This document shows, piece by piece, positions 28,061 to 36,501 of a stretch of DNA of 64,000 bases. The stretch lies in assembly GCA_965242975.1 (NCBI GenBank), contig CBDETS010000007.1, positions 5,642,001 through 5,706,000 of the forward strand, read 5' to 3'. Every line of letters starts with the position of its first letter. Position 1 is the first letter of the stretch. Source of the stretch: JAPPHA01 sp965242975. GTDB lineage: Bacteria > Pseudomonadota > Alphaproteobacteria > Rhodobacterales > Rhodobacteraceae. Both the position numbers and the translations under genes were made by a program. Under the pieces are notes generated by a model. That model was not told the origin of the DNA and searched no databases. It was given only the letters and a program-made list of their open reading frames with translations.

Positions 28061-30478
28061 TCAGGTACGCATTCCGGAAATGCCGGGGGCAAACAGCGGT
28101 GTCGTCAGCATCCGCGCAGGTCGCAGGTTGCCGAGGATTTCGATCTCGATCTCGAGGTTTTCTCGAATCGAATCGGCGGGGAGGAAGCCCAGTGCGACCG
28201 ATTTGCCTGCGAAATGGGAGTAGCCGCCGGACGTGCAGAACCCCACGACCTCGCCATTCAGCCAGATCGGTTCGTCCGCAACAACATCGGCATCATCCGC
28301 GTCGACTTCGAACGCACAGATCCGGCGTCGGGGTCCCTGGTTGCGTTCCTCGTTGGCGGCCGCCTTGCCAATGAAGTCGGCGGCTTTCCCGTAGCTGACG
28401 AACCGGTCGAGGCCGGTTTCGGCCGGCATGTAATCCGGCCGGTATTCCCGTCCCCAGGACCCGAAAAACCGGTCCAGGCGCAACGACATCATTGCGCGCA
28501 TGCCGAAGGGCCGCATGCCGAAATCCTGACCGGACTTCTCGAGCTCTTCGAGCAAGACCAACTGGCTGCAGGAATCCACGAAGACTTCGTAGCCGAGATC
28601 TCCGGTGTAGGACAGGCGCTGGACGATTGCCCGCGACGTGCCGACGGTCATGCGTCGAACGTCCATGAATCGGAAATCCGCCTGCGTGACGTTCTCCGGC
28701 GTGCATCGGGCAAGGACCTCGCAGGCGCGGGGCCCAGCGATCTGGAAACCCACTCTTTCGCTCGAGATGTTCCTGAGCGTGACGCCCGCGGGAGGCAATC
28801 GGGAGGCCAGCCACCTCATGTGAATGGCCTGCATGGTGACGGATGCGATCAACTGGAACTCCTCGTCCCCGAGGCAGGAGATCGTGAAATCCCCGAGGAT
28901 TCGCCCGTTGGGGCTCAACATGGGGCTCAGTGCGACGCGACCCGGTTCGGGAACCCGGCCCGCCATGATCCGGTCCAGCCAGTCTCGGGCGGACGGCCCG
29001 GTCACGCTGTACTTGCCGAAATTGTGGATTTCGTTGATTCCAACTCCCGTTCGTACGGCCATGACCTCTTCGGCTACGGTCTGGAATGCGCATGATCTCC
29101 GAAAGGTCGGAGTCTCGTAACGGGGTTCACCTTCGCGCGCGAAATAGTTCACGACTTCCAAGCCGTATTGCGCGCCGAAAACGGCGTTTCGCCGGTCCCA
29201 GGCGAGGTAGGCCGGAGTGGTCAGAAGGGGCCTGCCAACCGGGAGCTCCTCGTTGGGGAATACAACCGAAAACCGGCGCTGATAGTTCTCCACCACCTTG
29301 GTCCGGGTCCAGGCCGGGGTCGCCCATGGCCCGAATCTGGCGACGTCCATTGCGAAGATGTCCCGGTCCGGTTCTCCTTCGATCATCCAGTGGGCGAGCG
29401 CGAGGCCGACCCCGCCTCCCTGGCTGAACCCTGCCATGACTCCGCAAGCCGACCAGTAGTTCGGCAATCCGGGAACCGGCCCCACCAGCGGGTTTCCGTC
29501 CGGGGCAAAGGTAAAGGGACCGTTGATGATGTTCTTGACACCGACGCGATCGAGCACCGGGAAACGCCGGCTGGCCATGTCGATGTTGTCGGAAACCCGT
29601 TCCAGGCGGTTTTCGAGCAGTTCGGGCCCGAAGTCGTCAGGGGTGCCGTCGACCGCCCACGGTGCGCAGTCCTGCTCATAGAATCCGACGCAGATGCCCT
29701 TGCCTTCCTGCCGGAGATAAATTCCGCCGGCCGGATACATGACGTGCGGAAGTTCACGGTCCATTTCCAGGACTTCCGGTACGTCGTCAGTTACGAAATA
29801 CTGGTGCTCCATCGGATGCAGGGGAAGTTCGACATCCGCCATATGGCCCACTTCACGTGCCCAGAGGCCAGCGGCGTTGACGACATGCTCCGCGTGGATC
29901 ATGTCATCGCGGGTTTCCACGTCCCAACTACCGTCGGGGCGCGGCCGGGTCGCCACGACGGGATTTCGGAGAATGATCTTTGCTCCGCCGAGTTGTGCGG
30001 CCTTCGCGTAGGCACGGGTTGTGCCGGAAGGGTCGAGGTGCCCGTCGAGGGGATCATAAAGGCCTCCGATAATGCCGTGGGTGTCCGTAATCGGCGAAAT
30101 CCGGCGGATTTCACTTGGCGTCACGATTTCGGTATCGAGTCCCATGTGCCGGTGCTTGGCACGCTCCGCCTGAAACATGTCCATCCGGTCGGCGGACTCG
30201 GCAAGGGTGATTCCCCCGACATGGTGCAGACCACAGGACATGCCGGTGATTTCCTCGAGTTCGCGGTAGAGGCGGATCGTATAGCCCTGCAACGCGGCCA
30301 TGTTGGTGTCGCCATTGATGGTGTGGAATCCTCCCGCGGCATGCCATGTAGATCCCGAGGTCAGTTCCGAGCGTTCGACGAGCAGGACATCGCTCCAGCC
30401 GAGCCGGGTAAGATGGTAGAGTACCGAGCATCCGACGACGCCTCCGCCGATCACGCAGACCCGAGTTGAAATAGTCAT
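28061..30478 (-). CDS. FAD-dependent demethylating dehydrogenase with GcvT domain, second copy
   Basis: Paralogue (805 residues) of the gene at 3003 with the same domain order. The FAD dinucleotide motif is VCVIGGGVVGCSVLYHLTRL, then STWHAAG with the covalent-FAD histidine, a middle linker domain, and a C-terminal GcvT module (AVRTGVGINEIHNFGKYSV; SYTGDLGYEVFV). The ATG at 30478 is preceded by GGGGA; a longer frame to 30712 is not conserved-looking. Likely a dimethylglycine/sarcosine-type demethylase feeding one-carbon units to tetrahydrofolate. The lesser similarity outside motifs suggests a different substrate from the first copy. Confidence 0.87.
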   Translation of the reverse strand: MTISTRVCVIGGGVVGCSVLYHLTRLGWSDVLLVERSELTSGSTWHAAGGFHTINGDTNMAALQGYTIRLYRELEEITGMSCGLHHVGGITLAESADRMDMFQAERAKHRHMGLDTEIVTPSEIRRISPITDTHGIIGGLYDPLDGHLDPSGTTRAYAKAAQLGGAKIILRNPVVATRPRPDGSWDVETRDDMIHAEHVVNAAGLWAREVGHMADVELPLHPMEHQYFVTDDVPEVLEMDRELPHVMYPAGGIYLRQEGKGICVGFYEQDCAPWAVDGTPDDFGPELLENRLERVSDNIDMASRRFPVLDRVGVKNIINGPFTFAPDGNPLVGPVPGLPNYWSACGVMAGFSQGGGVGLALAHWMIEGEPDRDIFAMDVARFGPWATPAWTRTKVVENYQRRFSVVFPNEELPVGRPLLTTPAYLAWDRRNAVFGAQYGLEVVNYFAREGEPRYETPTFRRSCAFQTVAEEVMAVRTGVGINEIHNFGKYSVTGPSARDWLDRIMAGRVPEPGRVALSPMLSPNGRILGDFTISCLGDEEFQLIASVTMQAIHMRWLASRLPPAGVTLRNISSERVGFQIAGPRACEVLARCTPENVTQADFRFMDVRRMTVGTSRAIVQRLSYTGDLGYEVFVDSCSQLVLLEELEKSGQDFGMRPFGMRAMMSLRLDRFFGSWGREYRPDYMPAETGLDRFVSYGKAADFIGKAAANEERNQGPRRRICAFEVDADDADVVADEPIWLNGEVVGFCTSGGYSHFAGKSVALGFLPADSIRENLEIEIEILGNLRPARMLTTPLFAPGISGMRT

Positions 30479-30946
30479 GGTTGTTCCCCGTACGGCCTCG
30501 TATCGCCCGATATCACTTTGCCAAGGCCGGCAGCAACGCGGCATTCGGGCTGAAGGCGCAAACGTTTCGTGCGTCACTGTCGAGATCAGGTCCCACAGTA
30601 TTTCCGTTGCCGACGGTCGCATCCCCCGGGACTCGGACCGATTCGATTCGGCGTTCGGCGCGGAGACGTCAGCACTTGCGCCTTTCGTTGTCGATGGCAG
30701 GTGCGCCTCCATTTCTGACCGAGCGGGTCATCAGGATCGGGCCTTTCCTGCCCGCAATCCCGTACATCTGGACGTGCCGTCCAGTGTCACCGTATCCAGA
30801 CGTGTGGGCGGCCACTCTGGCATCGACGGCAGTCTCGACCGAGGCCGGTTCTTCCGATCGCAATCCCAGGGCATTGCGTCAGCATCATTCACGATATTTT
30901 GCCCAACGGCCACGACATCCCCAAGGCAGGGCGCCATAAATTCCCT
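30479..30946. other. Divergent promoter region, no gene seen
   Basis: 468 bp between the minus-strand dehydrogenase and the plus-strand Fic gene. Open frames lack conserved content. Confidence 0.4.
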
Positions 30947-32011
30947 ATGTCTGCAGACGAACGGAAACCCGTTGACGCTGTCTGGCGTCCCGTACGTGAT
31001 CTTCCCCGCGAGTGCCGGAACTGGGCCCATGCGGGTGCCCGCAAGGCGTCCCGTCGTTGGGAGGTCGTGGGACGCAAACTCGAGAGCCCGGACATCGACC
31101 GTTCCCTCATGGATGTCTGGTTGACGGAACAGAAACGGGCTTTCGCGATCGAGACCGGCAAGATCGAAGACCTGTACAGGCTCCCTTCCGGGATCACCGA
31201 AACGCTGATCACCGAAGGGTTCGAAAGCGTCCGAGGGACTCATTCAGCGACTGACATCGATGATGCAACGCTCAAGGGCCTTCTGGAAGACCAGGAAGCA
31301 GCACTGGAATTGGTGTTCGCGTCGGTAAAGAACGACCGGCCGATCTCCAACCATGTCATCAAGGAATGGCATGCGCTCATGACCCGGCACCAGGACACTG
31401 CTGCCGGGATCGATCCTTTCGGGAGCCGGGTCGAAATTCCGCTCCGCCGTGGAGAATACAAGATCCGTCCGAACAATCCCCGCCGTCCGGACGGAGTGGT
31501 CCATGAGTACTGCCCCCCGGAACAGGTTCAGAGCGAAATGGACCGCTTCCTGGAATTCCATCGCGGCCACGAGGACCTGGACCTGGCGCCGGAAGTCGAG
31601 GCAGCCTGACTGCACCACGAGTTCGTCCGTATCCACCCGTTCCAGGACGGAAACGGACGGGTCTCCCGGCTGCTCATGGCGTATCCCTACATCAGGGCCG
31701 GGGAATTTCCGCCAGTCATCCACGCAGACAACAAGCCCGCTTACCTGGCTGCCCTCCAGTTGGCCGACAAGGGAAACGTCCGTGCATTCGTCGACTATCT
31801 GGGCATCCGTGGCGAACTGAGGTGCAGTGATGCCACACTTCGGGCCGAACAGATCCTTTCCGGCGACCAGGTCATGCTGCACCCGAACGGAGGGGTCACG
31901 AATGGTGGTGTCTATTACCCTCCGGCCCCAACGCAAGGAAATGAGCCGGCGCCACAATCAGGCGAAAAATCCGCGACCGAGCGCAAAAGAGACGATCCGT
32001 TTGGCCTCTGA
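30947..32011 (+). pseudogene. Fic-family AMP-transferase gene interrupted by an in-frame UGA
   Basis: A Fic-domain protein that would be about 354 residues. The N-terminal Fic helices (AIETGKIEDLYRLPSGITET) and central part are intact up to EVEAA. A single TGA at 31607-31609 then stops the frame. The same frame continues without shift as LHHEFVRIHPFQDGNGRVSR, the complete Fic catalytic motif HPFxDGNGR, and on to 32011. Relatives often carry Trp at the stop position (AAWLHH), so one TGG-to-TGA change explains it. As standard code is used elsewhere, the gene is probably inactivated, leaving a truncated protein without the active site. Confidence 0.85.
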
Positions 32012-32567
32012 ACCCGGTAAGGTTTCCAGTTTGGCGGTGGGCATGCGGAGAGCGCTGATGCGGGTATCGAGCCCTCACCGTTCCGGCTTCCGCGCCAATC
32101 AGCGCCAATCGGTGGACCTCGAGCGTGTTGACGCGTGTGCAGGCCGCCACGTTCAGTTCGCGTCCCGACATTGCCGAATCGCTGCCGACAGCAACCCCGG
32201 CCAGTTGGGTCCGGGTTGTCTAAGGCAAGGTTCTCTCGGCCGGTTGTGGAGGGGGAAAGGTTCCACCGCCGGCCGTGCCGAGGCATTCCGACTGGACGCA
32301 ACTGTCTTGCTCCCAGGGCAGAAGCCGGGTGCCGCTTTCGTGGTACGCGCCAGCGACGGCATACCCCGTCCGACCGGGTTCGAATCCTGCATTGATGTGG
32401 TGGACTTGAGTCGACTAACGTGCAGAAGACGCAATCGTCAGGTCGACGAAACATCACTGGCCCGGGTTCCTTGATTCGGAAACATGCGCAAGGCCGATAG
32501 GATCGACAGGAATCCGGAACAGTAGTGGCACGTCGTGGCGAACTTACTCCGGGGGAAGGAGAATCGG
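32012..32567. other. Intergenic, nothing firm
   Basis: 555 bp upstream of the agmatinase-family gene. It includes a T-arm-like string (GGGTTCGAATCC, about 32377-32388) without the rest of a tRNA. No supported ORF. Confidence 0.4.
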
Positions 32568-33518
32568 ATGTCCCAGCATGGTTATGCCGCAGGTCGGCTG
32601 GACCTGCCGTTTGTCGGGATAGCGACGTTCGGGAAATTTCCGCATGTTGCGGATTGGGAAACGATCGATGCCGACGTTGCCGTCCTCGGCGCACCTTTCG
32701 ATTTCGGAACGCAATGGCGCTCCGGTGCCCGTTTTGGCCCGAGAGCGATTCGCGACGCATCGACACTGTTTTCATTCGGTCATTCAGGTGCCTATGATCA
32801 CGAGGATGGAGTCACCTATCTCGACGGCGTCCGCATAGTCGATGCCGGTGATGCGGACATCGTTCATACCGATACGGAACGAAGCCACGCCAACATCGAG
32901 GCTGCTGTCCGGGCCATTCTTGCGACAGGTGCGATGCCCGTGGTGCTGGGCGGCGATCATTCGATCAACATCCCGTGTGTTCGGGCTTTCTCGGACCATG
33001 GACCGCTGCATATCGTGCAGATCGACGCTCATCTCGACTTCGTGGATGTTCGTCACGGGGTGCGCCACGGTCACGGCAACCCGATGCGCCGCGCGGCGGA
33101 GCAGGCTCACGTTTCGGGGATTTCACAAATCGGCATCCGAAACGTCTCGTCGACTGCCAGGGAAGGGTATGATGCCGCGCTGTCCATGGGTTGCGACATC
33201 GTTTCGGTCCGGCAGGCGCGCGCACTCGGAACGGATGGGCTGCTCGAGCGGGTGCCCGCCGGAGCGGAATATTACGTGACAATCGACATCGACGGGTTTG
33301 ACCCGTCAATTGCACCGGGCACCGGGACTCCGAGCCACGGCGGATTCCTGTACTACGAGGTCCTGGAATTCCTCGACGGGTTGACGCGGCGCGGGCAAGT
33401 GGCTGGATGCGATCTGGTCGAGGTCGCTCCGGACTACGACCACACCGGAACCACGGCGATCCTCGCGGCCCAGGTCCTCCTCAATTTCATCGGGAGGATA
33501 CTTCACCGGCGGACATGA
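32568..33518 (+). CDS. Agmatinase/ureohydrolase family enzyme
   Basis: Ureohydrolase of 316 residues with the full set of binuclear manganese ligands: GGDHS, IDAHLDF (DAHxD) and TIDIDGFDPSIAPG (DxDxxDP). The start ATG 32568 has GGGGGAAGGAG upstream. The family hydrolyses guanidino compounds to urea plus an amine: agmatine to putrescine, or guanidinobutyrate or guanidinopropionate. The active-site loop cannot be read finely enough here to choose. It precedes, with a 320-bp gap, an aldehyde dehydrogenase and alcohol dehydrogenase that might act on a downstream aldehyde. Confidence 0.88.
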   Translation: MSQHGYAAGRLDLPFVGIATFGKFPHVADWETIDADVAVLGAPFDFGTQWRSGARFGPRAIRDASTLFSFGHSGAYDHEDGVTYLDGVRIVDAGDADIVHTDTERSHANIEAAVRAILATGAMPVVLGGDHSINIPCVRAFSDHGPLHIVQIDAHLDFVDVRHGVRHGHGNPMRRAAEQAHVSGISQIGIRNVSSTAREGYDAALSMGCDIVSVRQARALGTDGLLERVPAGAEYYVTIDIDGFDPSIAPGTGTPSHGGFLYYEVLEFLDGLTRRGQVAGCDLVEVAPDYDHTGTTAILAAQVLLNFIGRILHRRT

Positions 33519-33840
33519 CTTCCATGGCACCGGCGACCCGGGATCGGTTGAACGACCCGGAACAGGATTGCAGGAGGGCTCCGTCAGGTTCTCGCCCGGT
33601 CGTCAATGAGTTGGTCGACCAAAAAGGGCCGATGCTCCGAATCCACGCGCGGTGTCGGTGTGACAGGCGTGATCGATGTCGGTTACACGTCCGGACTGGC
33701 GTGAAATGCGGCGACAGGTTTGTCCATGGCGAAGGTCCGGAAAAGACCGTCGACGCGTGCGCAGTGATTGGTAGCGAAAGGCAATTCTGTTAAAGGCGGA
33801 AGTCTTGCCGGGCACAATCAGGTTGAAAAAGGGGGAACTG
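33519..33840. other. Intergenic, no gene seen
   Basis: 322 bp between the ureohydrolase and the aldehyde dehydrogenase on the same strand; probably a promoter region. No conserved ORF or hairpin noticed. Confidence 0.4.
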
Positions 33841-35283
33841 ATGGAACTGGCACGAAACCTGGTTGGGGGGAGCTGGGATACGACGTCCGGCGGCACGCGC
33901 GTGGACAGCGTCGACCCCGCAACCGGCAAACCGGTGGGACAGGCAGTTGCAGGTACTGCGGCGATTGCGAACGACGCGATTGAAGCGGCTCGCGAAGCAT
34001 TCGAGACAAGCCGCTGGAGCCAGGACATGCGCCTGCGGTTTCGGGTGCTGATGGCCTTTGCCCGCAACCTCCGTGCCCGCCACGACGAGATCACCGAATT
34101 GCTGGTACGGGAGAGCGGCAAAATCCGTGCACAGGCCCATCACGAAATTGCTGCTGGTATCAACGAGGCGGAGTATTTTGCCGGGCTGGCACGGACGATT
34201 CTGGGCCGAACTCTGGAGACTTCTCCGAATGCGTTTTCGTTTTTCATGCGCGAACCCGCCGGCGTTGCCGGGATCATCGTCCCCTGGAACGCGCCGGTAA
34301 CGCTTCTCGTACGTTCCCTGGCGCCCGCAATGGCGGCAGGATGCACGTGCGTGATCAAGCCGGCGCCACAAACGCCCCTGGTCAATGCGGCGGTGGTGGA
34401 CTGCCTTGACCGGATCGAGGAACTGCCCGCGGGCGTTGTCAATTCCGTCAACGAGAACGGAATCGAGGTTGCCACCGCACTCGCCACTCACCCGGAAATC
34501 GACGTGATTTCCTTCACGGGTTCGTCACGCACCGGCAAGATCGTGATGGAAAGGGCCGCGGCAACGGTCAAACGCGTTTCGCTGGAGCTGGGCGGCAAGT
34601 CACCCGCCATGGTATTCGCCGATGCCGACCTGGACGGTGCGGTCGCCGAAATCGTTCGTGCGACCATCGCGCTCAACGGGCAGATGTGCACCTGCGTCTC
34701 CCGCGTTCTTCTGGTGCCGGAAGTGGAGGCAGAGGTTACCGAGCGGCTGAAGGCTGCACTTTCCTCCGTCCGGATGGGACACGGACTTCAGGCTGGCGTG
34801 GAACTCGGGCCTCTGATCGACAAGGCCAATCAGGAGCGGGTCCTGCAACTGATCGACACGGCCGGCGATGAAGCCGATGTAATTCTCGAGGGAAAGGCCG
34901 GCACCGGAGAACTGGCGGCAGGCTGCTTTGTCTCACCAACCATGTTCAGGATCGAGGACACCCGGAGCCCGCTCGTGCAAAACGAGCATTTTGCACCGAT
35001 GATCTCGATCGAATCCTGCGCGAATGAAGCCGATGCGATTTCAAGGGGTAATGCCACGCGCTACGGCCTCGCTGCATCGGTCTACACCAGGGACCTGAAC
35101 CGGGCGATGCGGGTCGGCCGGGCCTTGCGTACGGGCACGGTCTGGCTGAATTGTCACAATCGCCTGATGGCGGAGGCCGAAACCGGAGGGTACAGGGAAA
35201 GCGGTACCGGGCGTCTTCACGGACCCGAGGCGTTGCACGACTTTCTGGAGACCAAGACGATTTACCTGGAGGCAGGCACGTGA
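33841..35283 (+). CDS. NAD(P)-dependent aldehyde dehydrogenase
   Basis: Aldehyde dehydrogenase of 480 residues. Hallmarks are the IIVPWNAPVTLL segment, the cofactor-loop FTGSSRTGK, the general-base Glu motif LELGGKSPAMVFADADLDGA and the catalytic Cys in NGQMCTCVSRVLL. GGGGGAA precedes ATG 33841. Substrate unknown; members oxidise semialdehydes or simple aldehydes to acids. The stop overlaps the GTG start of the alcohol dehydrogenase, so the two are translationally coupled and may act on the same alcohol/aldehyde pair. Confidence 0.9.
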   Translation: MELARNLVGGSWDTTSGGTRVDSVDPATGKPVGQAVAGTAAIANDAIEAAREAFETSRWSQDMRLRFRVLMAFARNLRARHDEITELLVRESGKIRAQAHHEIAAGINEAEYFAGLARTILGRTLETSPNAFSFFMREPAGVAGIIVPWNAPVTLLVRSLAPAMAAGCTCVIKPAPQTPLVNAAVVDCLDRIEELPAGVVNSVNENGIEVATALATHPEIDVISFTGSSRTGKIVMERAAATVKRVSLELGGKSPAMVFADADLDGAVAEIVRATIALNGQMCTCVSRVLLVPEVEAEVTERLKAALSSVRMGHGLQAGVELGPLIDKANQERVLQLIDTAGDEADVILEGKAGTGELAAGCFVSPTMFRIEDTRSPLVQNEHFAPMISIESCANEADAISRGNATRYGLAASVYTRDLNRAMRVGRALRTGTVWLNCHNRLMAEAETGGYRESGTGRLHGPEALHDFLETKTIYLEAGT

Positions 35284-36389
35284 GCCTGATTCAGTACGTT
35301 TCACGGATCCGGTTCGATCGAGGCGCAATTGCGCTGCTGGGAGAAGAAGTCTCCGCCCTCGGTATCGGGAGACCCCTTCTGATCACCGATCCGGGCCTGG
35401 AACGCGCCGGGATTCTTGCGCGCGTTCTGGAAGTCCCGGGCACGCCCGAACCGGTGATCTTCGCCGCAACTCCGGAGAATCCGACCGAGGCGGCACTCGG
35501 CGCCTGCCTGAAGATCTGGTCAGCAGAAAAATGCGACGGAATTGTCGGCCTCGGAGGGGGGTCGCCGCTCGATCTTGCCAAGGCAGTCGCCTTGATTGCA
35601 AGCCATGGCGGAAAATTTGCCGACTACGATGTGAAGACCGGTGGATCGGCGAAGATCGGAAAGGTCGTACCCCACGTTGCGATCCCGACGGCCGCCGGAA
35701 CCGGTGCCGAGGTCGGGCGTGCATCCGTCATGACGCTGGATTCGGGGCGGAAGTGCGTCGCGGTCAATCTCAACATGGTTGCCGATACGGTCATCTGCGA
35801 TCCGGAGCTGACGTATTCGCTCCCGTCGGGCATGACCGCGGCAACCGGGATCGACGCCGTTTCGCATTGCGTCGAGACCTATCTCAGCCCTTCCGTGAAT
35901 CCGCCCGCCGATGCCATTGCGCTCGACGGTCTTCGGCGCGCGGCACGGTGGCTGCCCGAAGCGGTACGGAACGGATCGGACAGCGAGGCACGGTGGCAGA
36001 TGATGATGGCGGCCTTGCAGGGAGGGATGGTCCTGCAAAAAGGGCTTGGCGCTGCGCATGCGATGGCCAGCCCGCTCGGGGAGCTGGATCTGCATCACGG
36101 CACGCTCGTGGGAGTGTTGCTCCCGCATGTACTGAGATTTAACGCGCCCGCGGTTCCCGAAAAAATGGCCGATCTCGCGCGGGCTGCCGGAGAAGACAAA
36201 CCGTTTCCGGAATGGTTGACGGATTTCACGCGGGAGCTGGATTTGCCGCAGACACTCGGGGCCATGGGCGTGACCGGGAAGCAATTGACGGGTGTTCCGG
36301 AAAAGGCCGCGGCCGATCACCTGACGTTGACCAATCCGCGAATGTGCAGCGCCGATGACTACGAAAAAATCTTGAAGACCGCATTGTGA
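35280..36389 (+). CDS. Iron-containing alcohol dehydrogenase
   Basis: Fe-ADH family protein of 369 residues. Start GTG 35280 overlaps the preceding stop (GTGA). It shows GLGGGSPLDLAKA (NAD-binding glycine turn), PTAAGTGAEVGRASV and GIDAVSHCVETYLSP, with metal-ligand histidines in GLGAAHAMASPLGELDLHHG. It interconverts an alcohol and the aldehyde that its coupled partner oxidises. No regulator is visible. Confidence 0.9.
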   Translation: MSLIQYVSRIRFDRGAIALLGEEVSALGIGRPLLITDPGLERAGILARVLEVPGTPEPVIFAATPENPTEAALGACLKIWSAEKCDGIVGLGGGSPLDLAKAVALIASHGGKFADYDVKTGGSAKIGKVVPHVAIPTAAGTGAEVGRASVMTLDSGRKCVAVNLNMVADTVICDPELTYSLPSGMTAATGIDAVSHCVETYLSPSVNPPADAIALDGLRRAARWLPEAVRNGSDSEARWQMMMAALQGGMVLQKGLGAAHAMASPLGELDLHHGTLVGVLLPHVLRFNAPAVPEKMADLARAAGEDKPFPEWLTDFTRELDLPQTLGAMGVTGKQLTGVPEKAAADHLTLTNPRMCSADDYEKILKTAL

Positions 36390-36501
36390 TCTCGCGGAAT
36401 TGTCCGACACGCCGTCCGAAAACTGTTCTTCGACTTTGATGGGATGATGCCAGTTTCGACATTTTTTTCGGCAGGTGAAGATAGAATCATAAAAAGGTCG
36501 G

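Noticed and set aside
28214..30469. Two long plus-strand frames antisense to the second demethylase
   Set aside because: No recognisable family; the minus-strand protein shows clear FAD and GcvT motifs throughout.
32340..32410. tRNA-like fragment with GGGTTCGAATCC
   Set aside because: No matching acceptor or seven-base anticodon loop; only a chance T-arm resemblance or a far-decayed fragment.
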